Assembly (NCBI RefSeq): GCF_004322855.1
Contig: NZ_CP036402.1
Span: 1,550,001 to 1,614,000, forward strand
Origin: Egibacter rhizosphaerae
Lineage (GTDB): Bacteria; Actinomycetota; Nitriliruptoria; Euzebyales; Egibacteraceae
Reading direction: 5' to 3'
Length of the DNA: 64,000 nucleotides
Shown here in pieces: positions 25,428-32,290 of this stretch. Every line of letters starts with the position of its first letter. Positions within the stretch are counted from its first letter, which is position 1. The notes beneath the pieces are model-generated. The model had not been told where the DNA came from. It saw nothing but the letters and a program-made list of their open reading frames with translations, and searched no databases. The position numbers and the translations under genes are program-made.

Positions 25428-26285
25428 TCAGCCATCGTTGATGCACTGGTCACGGTGCGTGCAATACGCACACAACGGATACTTCCCGCCACCGCTCATC
25501 CGCCCCGTCTCCGGGTTCGTCACCACATCGACGTGCTCAGGGATGTAGCGCGGCGGCACATAACCCGCGTCGACCGCCTCAACAATGTCGCGCCACCGCT
25601 CGATCTCGCCGAGCGCGATCGGCGTGAACTCCTCGGGTTCGTAGTGCCACTCGGCGACGATCCGCAGATGGTCGGGGATGCCGTCGCGGTCGGCCGATTG
25701 GGCACTGATCGCCTCTTTGCTCAGGTAGACGATCACGAGCCGGTCCGCGCCTTTCGAGTGCGCGTTCACCGCGCCCTGCACGATATGGTCGAACCGAGGC
25801 CCCTCCGGCGGCTGCCGCTTGCGGCCCGTGTATGCGCCAACGCTCCGCTTGAACCCGTAGCCGCCGATCGTCTTCACTTCGACGCTCGCCAGCCCCTCCA
25901 CGGGCCCGTCGCGCACCTCCAAGTCGACGTGGCCGCTGCCCACGTCGTCGTTCGGGTCGGCGCGGACCTTCACCTCGACCTCGGCGTGCGGCCAGCGGCG
26001 CTGCGCCTCCTCCTGCCACTGGTCGTGCAAGATCGTGCCGATGCCCATGTTCCACCAGCCCGTCATGTCGGTCGGGTTGGTCTCGTCGACGCCGAGCACG
26101 CGGTAGCCGATCGCGCGCGAGCACTTGCCCGCATCGCTGTGGCGCACCCGAGTGCCCGCGACCGCGTGCTCCTTCGGGTCTTCGGAGACGCGCTCTTCGG
26201 TCCACCGTTCGGCGAGGATCGGCGCGAACACCGGCTGCGGGCTCGGCTGTTTCGATAGGGCGCTGACGTGTGGCGTGGCACTCAT
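25428..26285 (-). CDS. Cas4/RecB-like exonuclease with iron-sulfur cysteines (285 aa)
   Basis: A PD-(D/E)XK nuclease: LHDQW (His near residue 87), GHVDLEVRDG (metal-binding Asp) and SVEVKTIGG (E-x-K core). Four cysteines in the Cas4/AddB arrangement, C55 in GKCSRAIGY and C272, C275, C281 near the C-terminus (LCAYCTHRDQC), should hold a 4Fe-4S cluster. Such phage nucleases resect DNA ends for recombination. The gene lies directly downstream of a putative annealing/SSB-like protein, a common pairing. ATG 26285 is chosen; GTG 26288 is equally possible. No CRISPR array or cas1/cas2 is nearby, so a CRISPR role is unlikely. Confidence 0.82.
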   Translation of the reverse strand: MSATPHVSALSKQPSPQPVFAPILAERWTEERVSEDPKEHAVAGTRVRHSDAGKCSRAIGYRVLGVDETNPTDMTGWWNMGIGTILHDQWQEEAQRRWPHAEVEVKVRADPNDDVGSGHVDLEVRDGPVEGLASVEVKTIGGYGFKRSVGAYTGRKRQPPEGPRFDHIVQGAVNAHSKGADRLVIVYLSKEAISAQSADRDGIPDHLRIVAEWHYEPEEFTPIALGEIERWRDIVEAVDAGYVPPRYIPEHVDVVTNPETGRMSGGGKYPLCAYCTHRDQCINDG

Positions 26286-26331
26286 CACGGTGTCCTCCCG
26301 TTGCGGCTACCGGCTGGGGTTGTGGCGCGGG

Positions 26332-27396
26332 TCAAAAGGGGGTTTCTTCGGGTTCGGGCGCGGTCGGCGGGCCGGCGGCTTCCTGCTCGGCCGCGTCCGC
26401 GTCTGCGTCCTCGCCGGTGGCGACGTTCGTCTCCGGGGGGTGTGCGCCCATGCGCTCGCGGGTCCACGCGATCGCTGCGGCGCGCTTGTTCTCGTCGGTG
26501 AGCGCGTCGATCAGCTCGGACGCCTGCTTCTTGCCGAGTTCCTTCGTCGACTGGACGCCGTACTTGCCGTGGATCAACACCTTCAACTCGTCGTCGGAGA
26601 TCTGCTGCTCATCGGGCCAGTCCACGTAGTCGTCGCCGACCTTGCGGCTAGTGCAGACCGAGCGGATCATCTTCACCTGCGCGTCGCTAGCGGACTGCTG
26701 CGACGCGCCGCCGCTGGACCCCTGCGAACCACGCTGACCGCCACCGCCGCCGCTGCTGCCGCCGCTCGACTGCGACCGACCACTTCCGGCGCGTTGCTCG
26801 ACCCCCTGCATCTCCTCCGCCGACACCTCCCCCATGCCGAACAAGTCCGCTGCCGCGCGGTTCTTCGACCGGGTCTCCGCGGTTGCGGGAATGTCGTGCT
26901 CGGCTTTCGAGAAGTGCGTCCACGCGTCCTCGTGCGCCCGGAAGCCGTCGACGCCGGCGCAATGCTGATGGCGGCCCCCTCGCGTGCAGCCGGGCTCGCA
27001 GCATCGCTCGAACACGTCGCACGCGCCCCACCCGTCGACCTGGCGGCCGTTGGGGGCGATCGCGCGGGTCGTGAACTCGGCTCGGCGGACGGCGCCGCGG
27101 TCGTCGCGTTCGATGTCGCGGTGCACGATCTCGAACGTGACGCCGAACGCGGTCGAGAGCTTCCGCCAGCCGGATCGTTTCACGAAGCTCGACCCGGCGG
27201 CCTCTTGAAAGTCGGCGTCGGTGAGGATGCGTGAGCGGAGGTGTTGGTAGGCCTCGAAGGCTTGGCCGATGTGTTCGACGCTGGCGGCGGGTTGGAGGAG
27301 CGCGGTTTCGTGTTCGTCGCGGCGTGCGAGGGCGGCGACGTTGTTGTCTTGTTGGTCGTCGTTGACGACTTCGGCGTCCACGATCTCGTCACTCAT
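26332..27396 (-). CDS. Phage recombination protein with SSB-like C-terminal tip (354 aa)
   Basis: N-terminal domain (residues 45-190) has the conserved phage blocks SFVKRSGWRKLSTAFGVTFE, then IAPNGRQVDGWGACDVFERC with a Cys/His cluster (CCEPGC, HQHC), then ATAETRSKNRAAADLFGMGE. A Ser/Gly-rich linker follows (about 205-235), then a small helical domain. The protein ends in an acidic PEPEETPF tip that resembles the DDDIPF tail of SSB, which recruits replication and repair partners. With the Cas4-like nuclease next door I infer a single-strand annealing or ssDNA-binding role. The family is conserved in phages but not, to my knowledge, functionally defined. Confidence 0.65.
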   Translation of the reverse strand: MSDEIVDAEVVNDDQQDNNVAALARRDEHETALLQPAASVEHIGQAFEAYQHLRSRILTDADFQEAAGSSFVKRSGWRKLSTAFGVTFEIVHRDIERDDRGAVRRAEFTTRAIAPNGRQVDGWGACDVFERCCEPGCTRGGRHQHCAGVDGFRAHEDAWTHFSKAEHDIPATAETRSKNRAAADLFGMGEVSAEEMQGVEQRAGSGRSQSSGGSSGGGGGQRGSQGSSGGASQQSASDAQVKMIRSVCTSRKVGDDYVDWPDEQQISDDELKVLIHGKYGVQSTKELGKKQASELIDALTDENKRAAAIAWTRERMGAHPPETNVATGEDADADAAEQEAAGPPTAPEPEETPF

Positions 27397-27697
27397 CGCT
27401 GCTCCCTTGGTCTGCCGGCTCGTACTTATGCGCGAAGTGGTCGGGGTCCACCGGCCACAGGTGAGTCACGTCGCCAGGCTTGCGAACGACCCAGTGCCCA
27501 ACCGGCACCGGCACCGGCCCCTGCGCGCCATCCTTGCCGGCGTCGATGGTCAACTCGTGCTGGCCGTCGTCGGGGCCACCTACGGGCGCGCTCACGTCGA
27601 AGTACGCCATGCCACCGAGGAATGAGGCGACCTCCTCGGGGTTGTCACCTCTCCACTGGATGGCTTCGACCTCTTGCGGCTTGGACACATAACGCAT
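27389..27697 (-). CDS. Conserved small phage protein (102 aa)
   Basis: ATG 27697 has AAGGAG upstream and overlaps the previous stop (TGATG). MRYVSKPQEVEAIQWRGDN at the N-terminus and a VGHWVVRKPGD segment followed by FAHKYEPAD match a small protein family common in phage early regions, of unknown role. It overlaps the next gene by 8 bases. Confidence 0.65.
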   Translation of the reverse strand: MRYVSKPQEVEAIQWRGDNPEEVASFLGGMAYFDVSAPVGGPDDGQHELTIDAGKDGAQGPVPVPVGHWVVRKPGDVTHLWPVDPDHFAHKYEPADQGSSDE

Positions 27698-27954
27698 CAC
27701 GCGTCTCCTTGAGAGCGGCTGATCGACACCGACGACCGCGACCCCAACCGCAACACCGACCCCCGCGGCGACCACACCCGCACCACCCCATTGCTCACCG
27801 CCACGCTCGCGACCTGCACCGGCGACATCGCATGCGGCGGGTCGTTGGGGTGCGGGTAGAGGTAGTCGCCGGGGCGGAGCTTGTGCGCGGCGACGCGCAT
27901 GCGTTGCTGCGTCTTGTGGTTGACGTTCGCGAGCGTCGCGTTCTCCTCGTTCAC
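27697..27954 (-). CDS. Small phage early protein (85 aa)
   Basis: GTG 27954 lies 6 bases from GGGAGGGG; GTG 27957 is the alternative. The protein is basic and beta-rich (LRPGDYLYPHPNDPPHAM, VVRVWSPRGSVLRL), perhaps a small SH3-like barrel. It is the first gene behind the promoter at 28.0 kb, with a short leader. Confidence 0.6.
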   Translation of the reverse strand: MNEENATLANVNHKTQQRMRVAAHKLRPGDYLYPHPNDPPHAMSPVQVASVAVSNGVVRVWSPRGSVLRLGSRSSVSISRSQGDA

Positions 27955-27977
27955 CACTGACCCCTCCCGTTCGGCTG

Positions 27978-28016
27978 ACAGGGCCACACCGTACAACGAC
28001 AGGGTGGGGCTGTCAA
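27978..28016 (-). promoter_or_regulatory. Early promoter with repressor operator (28.0 kb)
   Basis: On the minus strand TTGACA (28016-28011) and TACGGT (27993-27988) are 17 bases apart. The operator ACAGGG-N3-GGCTGT (27999-28013) overlaps the -35 box, and another ACAGGG (27978-27983) lies past the -10. Bases GTGG follow the -10 box. The whole arrangement is almost a copy of the promoter at 33.48 kb, so the same repressor should control both. It would drive the leftward genes from 27,954. Confidence 0.8.
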
Positions 28017-28024
28017 CGGTGGAA

Positions 28025-28058
28025 CGAAAGAAGCCCCCGCCGCCGAAGCGACGGGGGC
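28025..28058 (-). terminator. Intrinsic terminator with TTCG tetraloop, leftward
   Basis: Read on the minus strand, GCCCCCGTCGC pairs with GCGGCGGGGGC around a TTCG loop (28058-28033), an 11-bp stem with one G-T pair. TTCTTTC follows. It ends the transcript of the upstream leftward block (last gene 28,112), just before a fresh promoter at 28.0 kb. This is the only terminator in the window with a clear T-rich tail. Confidence 0.85.
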
Positions 28059-28111
28059 GTCAGCCCTGTAGTCGGGAGGGATCAGACCCCCGCCTACGCC
28101 GCGAAACAGTA

Positions 28112-28651
28112 TCACCCCGTCACGCGGGACGCAAGGCGCGGCCAGTCGACCTCGTCCACCACCCGCGACCGCTCACCATGCGGCGACGCCACAAGCCCAA
28201 ACGCCTCCCCCGCCAAATGCCACAACCACAACGCATCCGCCTCATCATCCGACCGTCCCCCATAACCCAGCCGATCGCGCGCCGCCGACACCATCGCCGC
28301 CTTGTCCGCGTTCCCATTGCCGGTCGCGTACTTCTTCAACCGCTTCGGCTGCACCACCACATACGGCACCCCGTGGCTGTGCAGCCACAACTTCACCACG
28401 CCCGACAGCTCGCCCAGCTCGTAGGCGCGGTTGGTGCGCAGATACGCCGCCCCCTCGATCACCGCGACGTCGAGCTGCAACGACGTGGCACTGTCGTCAT
28501 GCGGCGCGGCGACGCGGGCGAGTTCCCGCACGATGAAGTTGAGGCGCTGCGCGCCGCGATAGTCGCTGGGGGGTTTGACGAGCCCGTGGTGGGCGGGCGC
28601 GACGGCCCATCCGGTGCTGCGCAGGCTCGCGTCGATCGCGAGGATTCTCAT
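28112..28651 (-). CDS. RuvC-like Holliday-junction endonuclease (179 aa)
   Basis: RNase-H-fold nuclease of the phage RuvC type. D7 lies in RILAIDASLRSTGW, the second acidic residue is in AVIEGAAYL, and the final acidic pair is in RSDDEADALWLWHL. A basic segment (VQPKRLKKYATGNGNADKAA) typical of RuvC precedes it. It would resolve branched replication or recombination intermediates before packaging. ATG 28651 overlaps the upstream stop by ATGA. Length matches RuvC proteins (about 170). Confidence 0.82.
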   Translation of the reverse strand: MRILAIDASLRSTGWAVAPAHHGLVKPPSDYRGAQRLNFIVRELARVAAPHDDSATSLQLDVAVIEGAAYLRTNRAYELGELSGVVKLWLHSHGVPYVVVQPKRLKKYATGNGNADKAAMVSAARDRLGYGGRSDDEADALWLWHLAGEAFGLVASPHGERSRVVDEVDWPRLASRVTG

Positions 28652-28791
28652 CGGGGCCTCACTCTCACGCCGAGCGCGCGTCCGCAGTAGACGCATTCGC
28701 GGTGGTAGATCAGCCAGTTCGCGTCTTCGAAGCCGAGCATGGATATGCGGGTGTGGCGGAGTCCGAGTCGGCAGAGCAGCCAGTGCAGCAT
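28648..28791 (-). CDS. Zinc-ribbon microprotein (47 aa)
   Basis: ATG 28791 follows GGGGGTGAG, and its stop overlaps the RuvC start (ATGA). The peptide contains CVYCGRALG near the C-terminus and one further cysteine in LLCRLG. Overlaps and a ribosome site support it; function unknown. Confidence 0.55.
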   Translation of the reverse strand: MLHWLLCRLGLRHTRISMLGFEDANWLIYHRECVYCGRALGVRVRPR

Positions 28792-28796
28792 GCGTC

Positions 28797-28961
28797 TCAC
28801 CCCCTGTAGCCGCGGGCGCGCGCGGCGCGGCCCTGTTTCTCGGCGCGGCGTTTCGCCGTCTGGCGCGACTGCTTGTTGCTGGGGCTATACCGGTATTTCG
28901 CGCCTTGGCTTCCCCAGCGGTAGAAGGGCCCTTCGCTGTCGCGGCCTCGCTTCACCGGCAT
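28797..28961 (-). CDS. Small basic phage protein (54 aa)
   Basis: ATG 28961 encodes a Lys/Arg-rich peptide with the blocks MPVKRGRDSEGPFYRWGSQG and AKRRAEKQGRAARARGYRG. This pattern recurs in many actinobacterial phages. It ends five bases before the next start. High charge suggests nucleic-acid or ribosome contact. Confidence 0.65.
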   Translation of the reverse strand: MPVKRGRDSEGPFYRWGSQGAKYRYSPSNKQSRQTAKRRAEKQGRAARARGYRG

Positions 28962-28963
28962 CG

Positions 28964-29350
28964 CTATCCCCTTCCGATCACGTACACAGGGACCTCGGCT
29001 TTGCGGGCGCGCTCAACCATGTCGGCCGTGCCGCGGCCCAACTCGGGGTCCTCGTGGAACGCGAGGACGAGGTCAGGCCGCCCGCCCCGAAGCATTCGTT
29101 CGTTGCGGATGGGCCCCGCCGCGTTCCCGTGCGTGTCCCAATCGGCGGGGTATTGCTGGTGGCGGATGCCCGGGCCGCGCGGGATGAGTGCGGGCCAGGT
29201 CAAGGCGCACCTGTCAGCGCCCGGCGCGCCGCCTTCGATCACGGTGAACGTGTCGCCCCGCCCGTTGGCGATGGCGTACCACCCGTAGAGCGCCGCGTGG
29301 ACGGCCTGCTCGTCGTCCCAGTCGCGGCTTCCGCAGACGAGCACCCTCAC
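28964..29350 (-). CDS. SLOG/DUF2493 (YspA-like) nucleotide-binding protein (128 aa)
   Basis: The signature blocks of the DUF2493/YspA branch of the SLOG fold are present: VLVCGSRDWDD, VIEGGAPGADRCA, AGPIRNERMLRGGRPDLVLAF, and GTADMVERARKAEVPVYV. SLOG proteins bind nucleotides or ADP-ribose-like ligands; several relatives are sensors in conflict systems, but small phage versions have no firm role. GTG 29350 overlaps the upstream stop. Confidence 0.78.
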   Translation of the reverse strand: MRVLVCGSRDWDDEQAVHAALYGWYAIANGRGDTFTVIEGGAPGADRCALTWPALIPRGPGIRHQQYPADWDTHGNAAGPIRNERMLRGGRPDLVLAFHEDPELGRGTADMVERARKAEVPVYVIGRG

Positions 29351-29769
29351 CGCTCACCCCCCTGCAACGGCAACACCTCAGCGATGTCGCCAGCCCGCTC
29401 CGGCTCGGACACCTGCGGCAACAACTCCTCCTCCGTCGCCCGCCCCGACGACTGGTTCGCGCACTCCGCACACTCCGCGTCGTCACAACCGAGATGGCCC
29501 GCCTGCCAACGCCGCCACTGCTCCGGCGCGCAATCCGCGCACGGCACCATCCCGCCATCGCCGGGCATCCAGCCCGACCCGTCGCAGTCGCACACCTCAA
29601 CCGGGTCTCGACCGCGGTCGCGCAGCGCGCGCTCGACCATCATCTCGGCGAACCGGTCGCCCCACTCGCTCGCCTGCCGGGTCGTCTCGACACCGTCCAT
29701 GAGCCGCGCGTAGCGGTCGGGCGGCAGGGCCGCGTGCGCTTCGGCGAGCAGCGCGTCCAAGCGGCTCAC
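29347..29769 (-). CDS. Zinc-finger phage early protein (140 aa)
   Basis: GTG 29769 overlaps the upstream stop (GTGA). A DnaJ-like cysteine cluster lies at about residues 60-80 (VCDCDGSGWMPGDGG, then VPCADC), and another Cys-rich patch (CDDAECAEC) at about 97-105. Flanks are helical and acidic. Probably a structural zinc protein; no enzyme motif. Confidence 0.6.
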   Translation of the reverse strand: MSRLDALLAEAHAALPPDRYARLMDGVETTRQASEWGDRFAEMMVERALRDRGRDPVEVCDCDGSGWMPGDGGMVPCADCAPEQWRRWQAGHLGCDDAECAECANQSSGRATEEELLPQVSEPERAGDIAEVLPLQGGER

Positions 29770-30011
29770 GACGGCAGCTCCTCGCCTTGCGCGTGGCGGC
29801 GCGCCGCCCACGCCAACTCCTCCAACCGCTCATAGGTCGGCGGATGGCCGATGTGGAAATGCTCCGGGCAGAACACGCACCGGTACGCGCGGATCAGCTC
29901 GCCGGTGCGGTCGGACGCCTTGTCGGCCTCGAACTTCGCCTGGAACCGGTTCGGATACGCCGTCTTCGAGTCGCAGTGCGCAGCGCGGACCTGCTCGACG
30001 CTGCGCATCAT
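29766..30011 (-). CDS. Small zinc-finger phage protein (81 aa)
   Basis: ATG 30011 overlaps the upstream stop (ATGA); ATG 30008 is an alternative. CDSKTAYPNRFQAKFEAD, followed by YRCVFCPEHFHIGH, gives a Cys2His2-like finger. This CDxKxxY...YRCxxCxxxHxGH pattern is common in phage early genes. No function assigned. Confidence 0.65.
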   Translation of the reverse strand: MMRSVEQVRAAHCDSKTAYPNRFQAKFEADKASDRTGELIRAYRCVFCPEHFHIGHPPTYERLEELAWAARRHAQGEELPS

Positions 30012-30340
30012 CGACCCGCCCGCTCCCGCATCGCGCACACCACCGCGAGCCGATGCGCGAGCACCAGCCCCTGCATGTGCGCCTCCCGCATCACCTCGTC
30101 GGTGACGGCGCTCTCGTCGTCGCCGACGACCGCAGCCACGTGCTGGCCGGCGATGTCGGTGACCCAGTCGAACAACCGCAGGATCGCCTCGCGGTCGCTC
30201 TGATCGTCCAAGTGGATCCCGCGGGCGCGGGCGCGCTGTTCGTACTCGCGGTCGGACTGGTCGAGATGCGCGACCCACGACGCGTCGTCGAGCGGTTCCG
30301 CAGCGAGCACGGTGTCGGTGATCGTGGAAAGGTCCGCCAT
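30008..30340 (-). CDS. Hypothetical phage early protein (110 aa)
   Basis: ATG 30340 has AGGAGGG upstream. An all-helical acidic protein (ITDTVLAAEPLDDASWVAHL, then ILRLFDWVTDIAGQHVAAVV). It directly follows an operator-like site at 30.36 kb, so its expression may be under repressor control. No family known. Confidence 0.6.
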   Translation of the reverse strand: MADLSTITDTVLAAEPLDDASWVAHLDQSDREYEQRARARGIHLDDQSDREAILRLFDWVTDIAGQHVAAVVGDDESAVTDEVMREAHMQGLVLAHRLAVVCAMRERAGR

Positions 30341-30360
30341 CGTTCCCTCCTGTCGATCGT

Positions 30361-30375
30361 ACAGGGCTGACTTGT
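30361..30375 (-). promoter_or_regulatory. Degenerate repressor operator (30.36 kb)
   Basis: ACAGGGCTGACTTGT matches 10 of the 12 half-site bases of the ACAGGG-N3-CCCTGT operator. Read leftward, GTCACA could be a -35 box, and TACGAT (30362-30357) a -10 box only with non-standard spacing. It lies 20 bases before the 30,340 gene. Confidence 0.5.
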
Positions 30376-30377
30376 GA

Positions 30378-30848
30378 CTAGCGACCCGCGTCGGCGCGCT
30401 GACGCCGCCACACGGCCGCTGCGTACGCAGTGATGCTCTCCCCGAACGTGCGGTCCCCGTCGGCTTCGATCACGCGGATCGCCGCGTCAGCGACGAGCGT
30501 GAGCGTCACCGTCGCGCCTGCTTGCGTGATCAGCCGCCTCAGCGCCTTGCGGCCGCGCTGGCAGATCTCCTCCCCGGTGACGTCTTGCAGGAACTCAGCG
30601 ACGATGTGGGCAGCGAACAGCGGCCATCGTTCGCCGCGAGGGTCGACCGCGCCCGATTCGCGGGCGACGTCGAGCGCCCACCGGTACGAGTCGATGCGCG
30701 CGTCGAACCGCGGCGACGACCAGCCGTGATCATGCGCCCACTGCAGAATCTGGCCCGCCAGACGGCTCTCCCCCTGCGGCCTCGTCGGGAACCGACGGAT
30801 CGCCTCCATCGACGGCGGGTTCGCTGGCTTGTGCGCTGGCTGACTCAT
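30378..30848 (-). CDS. Hypothetical phage early protein (156 aa)
   Basis: ATG 30848 begins inside the 3' end of the upstream gene, a 119-bp overlap in another frame; a later in-frame ATG (MEAIRRFP) would shorten it. The protein is helical, with GESRLAGQILQWAHDHGW and GEEICQRGRKALRRLITQAG. No known domain. The conserved core probably starts after the overlap. Confidence 0.6.
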   Translation of the reverse strand: MSQPAHKPANPPSMEAIRRFPTRPQGESRLAGQILQWAHDHGWSSPRFDARIDSYRWALDVARESGAVDPRGERWPLFAAHIVAEFLQDVTGEEICQRGRKALRRLITQAGATVTLTLVADAAIRVIEADGDRTFGESITAYAAAVWRRQRADAGR

Positions 30849-31263
30849 CGGCGTCCTCCTCGTGGCGTTGCCGTCCGCGCGCCAGCCACCGGTTCGCCGC
30901 GTCGCGGCCGGTGCCGCACAACCCGGCGATCCGGTCGACGGCGACGCCGTGCTGGTCGACGGCGATGCGCACGAACTCGTCGCGCTCGGCGCACGCCGCG
31001 TAGTACGCGTCGCGCGCTCGGAACGCCTTGTCGGCGTGCTCGCGCGCCACGTCGAGCAGTTCGTCAGTGTCGAGCTGGCCCGTGTAGCCGCGCTGGCGCT
31101 TGCGCACCGGACATTCGTCGTCGTGCTGGCGCCTGCGAGCATCCGCGGTCTTCCAGTCGGGAAAGCCGCCGGTGAGATGGCCGCAGCCGGTCGGGGGGAA
31201 GCACCACACGCGCCAGTTGCCGCTCGCGTCTTCGCGGACGATCGCTCGCGGCTCGCCGCTCAC
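30730..31263 (-). CDS. Phage early protein with zinc ribbon and possible HTH (177 aa)
   Basis: GTG 31263 overlaps the upstream stop. Residues 20-55 hold CFPPTGCGHLTGG and HDDECPV, suggesting a zinc site. Residues 85-125 contain a helical segment (VAVDRIAGLCGTGRDAANRW) resembling a helix-turn-helix recognition region. The last 50 residues are acidic and Ser/Gly-rich. DNA binding is plausible. Confidence 0.6.
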   Translation of the reverse strand: MSGEPRAIVREDASGNWRVWCFPPTGCGHLTGGFPDWKTADARRRQHDDECPVRKRQRGYTGQLDTDELLDVAREHADKAFRARDAYYAACAERDEFVRIAVDQHGVAVDRIAGLCGTGRDAANRWLARGRQRHEEDADESASAQASEPAVDGGDPSVPDEAAGGEPSGGPDSAVGA

Positions 31264-31682
31264 GCGTCAGCCCCCTCGAACTCCTCGTCGGCTTCGGCGT
31301 CCTCGGCGACGCCGACCACGCCCTCCAGGTCCTGCGGGGTGACCTGCTCGGGATCGCCGCCGCGCGGCTCCTCGTCGCCGGGGAACGGCAACCGCTCGAC
31401 GCCTTCCTCGGCGTCTTCGAGCTGCTGGTGCTCGTCGCGTAGCTCGGCGATCGTCTTGCCGACCCGCTGGGGGTGGGTGACGTACACCTCGTTCGGGTCG
31501 ATCACGTGCAGGCGAGTGAGCAGCTTGTCGTGGATCTTGTGGGCGACCTCGGCGACCGTGCCGACCATGACGATCGCGATCTCGTCTTCGCGGTGCATCG
31601 GCTCGTGGCACGCGCCCGTACCGGACACGCGGATGCGGCCTCGGTGGACTTCTTCGCCTTCGAAGTCGGGGAACTTGTTCAT
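31260..31682 (-). CDS. Conserved phage early protein, beta-domain with acidic tail (140 aa)
   Basis: ATG 31682 with GGAGCC upstream. The first 75 residues (GRIRVSGTGACHEPMHREDE, MVGTVAEVAHKIHDKLLTR) form a small beta domain that recurs in actinobacterial phages. The C-terminal half is Glu/Asp-rich. It may be a ssDNA or accessory-factor binding protein, but nothing is established. Confidence 0.62.
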   Translation of the reverse strand: MNKFPDFEGEEVHRGRIRVSGTGACHEPMHREDEIAIVMVGTVAEVAHKIHDKLLTRLHVIDPNEVYVTHPQRVGKTIAELRDEHQQLEDAEEGVERLPFPGDEEPRGGDPEQVTPQDLEGVVGVAEDAEADEEFEGADA

Positions 31683-31695
31683 CGCGGCTCCTTTC

Positions 31696-31863
31696 CTATT
31701 GGTGCGGCAGTCCCGCGTACACCGCGACCCGGTCCGAGCCGCAGTGCCAGCACTGGGGGGACTCGCCCCACGGGGTGCGCCACGCCGCCGAGCAGTCGCG
31801 GCAGCGATAGCCGGTGGTGCCACCCGGGTCGGGTGGCTGTCCGAACGTTGCGTGTCCGTGCAT
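31696..31863 (-). CDS. Double zinc-ribbon small protein (55 aa)
   Basis: ATG 31863 overlaps the upstream stop (TGATG). Two CxxC pairs (YRCRDCSAAW and QCWHCGSDRV) form a classic zinc ribbon. One of several such microproteins in this operon; likely a nucleic-acid or protein adaptor. Confidence 0.65.
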   Translation of the reverse strand: MHGHATFGQPPDPGGTTGYRCRDCSAAWRTPWGESPQCWHCGSDRVAVYAGLPHQ

Positions 31864-32045
31864 CACCAGTCCTTCGCGTAGCCGAGCCAGGTCGGCGCTT
31901 CGTCGGGGTCGTCGGGGTCGGTGTACAGGTCCTCGTGCTCGATCGGGTCGTATTCGTCGCGCGCGCCGGGCGGCCACGTCTCGGGGTCGCCGGGGCCCGG
32001 CATGGTCTGCGGGTTCATGTCGAATAGGCGTTGGCGGCGCGGCAT
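31863..32045 (-). CDS. Small acidic phage protein (60 aa)
   Basis: ATG 32045 gives a Pro/Asp-rich peptide (DPETWPPGARDEYDPIEHED) ending WLGYAKDW. Coupled by TGATG to the zinc-ribbon gene downstream. No recognised family; composition suggests disorder. Confidence 0.5.
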   Translation of the reverse strand: MPRRQRLFDMNPQTMPGPGDPETWPPGARDEYDPIEHEDLYTDPDDPDEAPTWLGYAKDW

Positions 32046-32047
32046 CG

Positions 32048-32269
32048 CTAACCCGCCTCCCGCTCGACGGGGTCGGCGCGGTGCGCCGCGTGCAGGCGCA
32101 CCAGGTCGGCGGGCGCGCCGAGCAGTGCGCCGACTCGCTCGGCGGAGCCGGAGATCACCACTCGCGTGTCGCCCTCGAAGAATCGGACGAACACGGTTCC
32201 GTCGGATTCGGTTTGGACTTCGGGCTCGTCCGCTTCTCCCGCGAAGATGTGCGTCGAGTTGTGCGGCAT
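32048..32269 (-). CDS. Small phage protein, beta-rich (73 aa)
   Basis: ATG 32269. Strands SDGTVFVRFFEGDTRVVISG are followed by a helix (AERVGALLGAPADLVRL). Similar small proteins occur in phage early operons but lack a known role. It ends three bases before the next leftward start. Confidence 0.6.
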   Translation of the reverse strand: MPHNSTHIFAGEADEPEVQTESDGTVFVRFFEGDTRVVISGSAERVGALLGAPADLVRLHAAHRADPVEREAG

Positions 32270-32290
32270 CGCTGATCCCTCCCTCTTGGG

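Noticed and set aside
24932-25492. Ala/Arg/Trp-rich minus-strand frames (115-186 codons) within the array
   Set aside because: All frames give the same five-residue period, so openness follows from the DNA repeat rather than coding.
24861-26258. Long + strand frame through the pentamer array and the Cas4-like gene
   Set aside because: The GCCNN repeat has no stop codons in nearly any frame, and the rest is antisense to a gene with clear nuclease motifs.
28063-28073. CAGCCCTGTAG half-site after the RuvC-like gene
   Set aside because: Single half-site with no promoter boxes in a terminator region; insufficient to call an operator.
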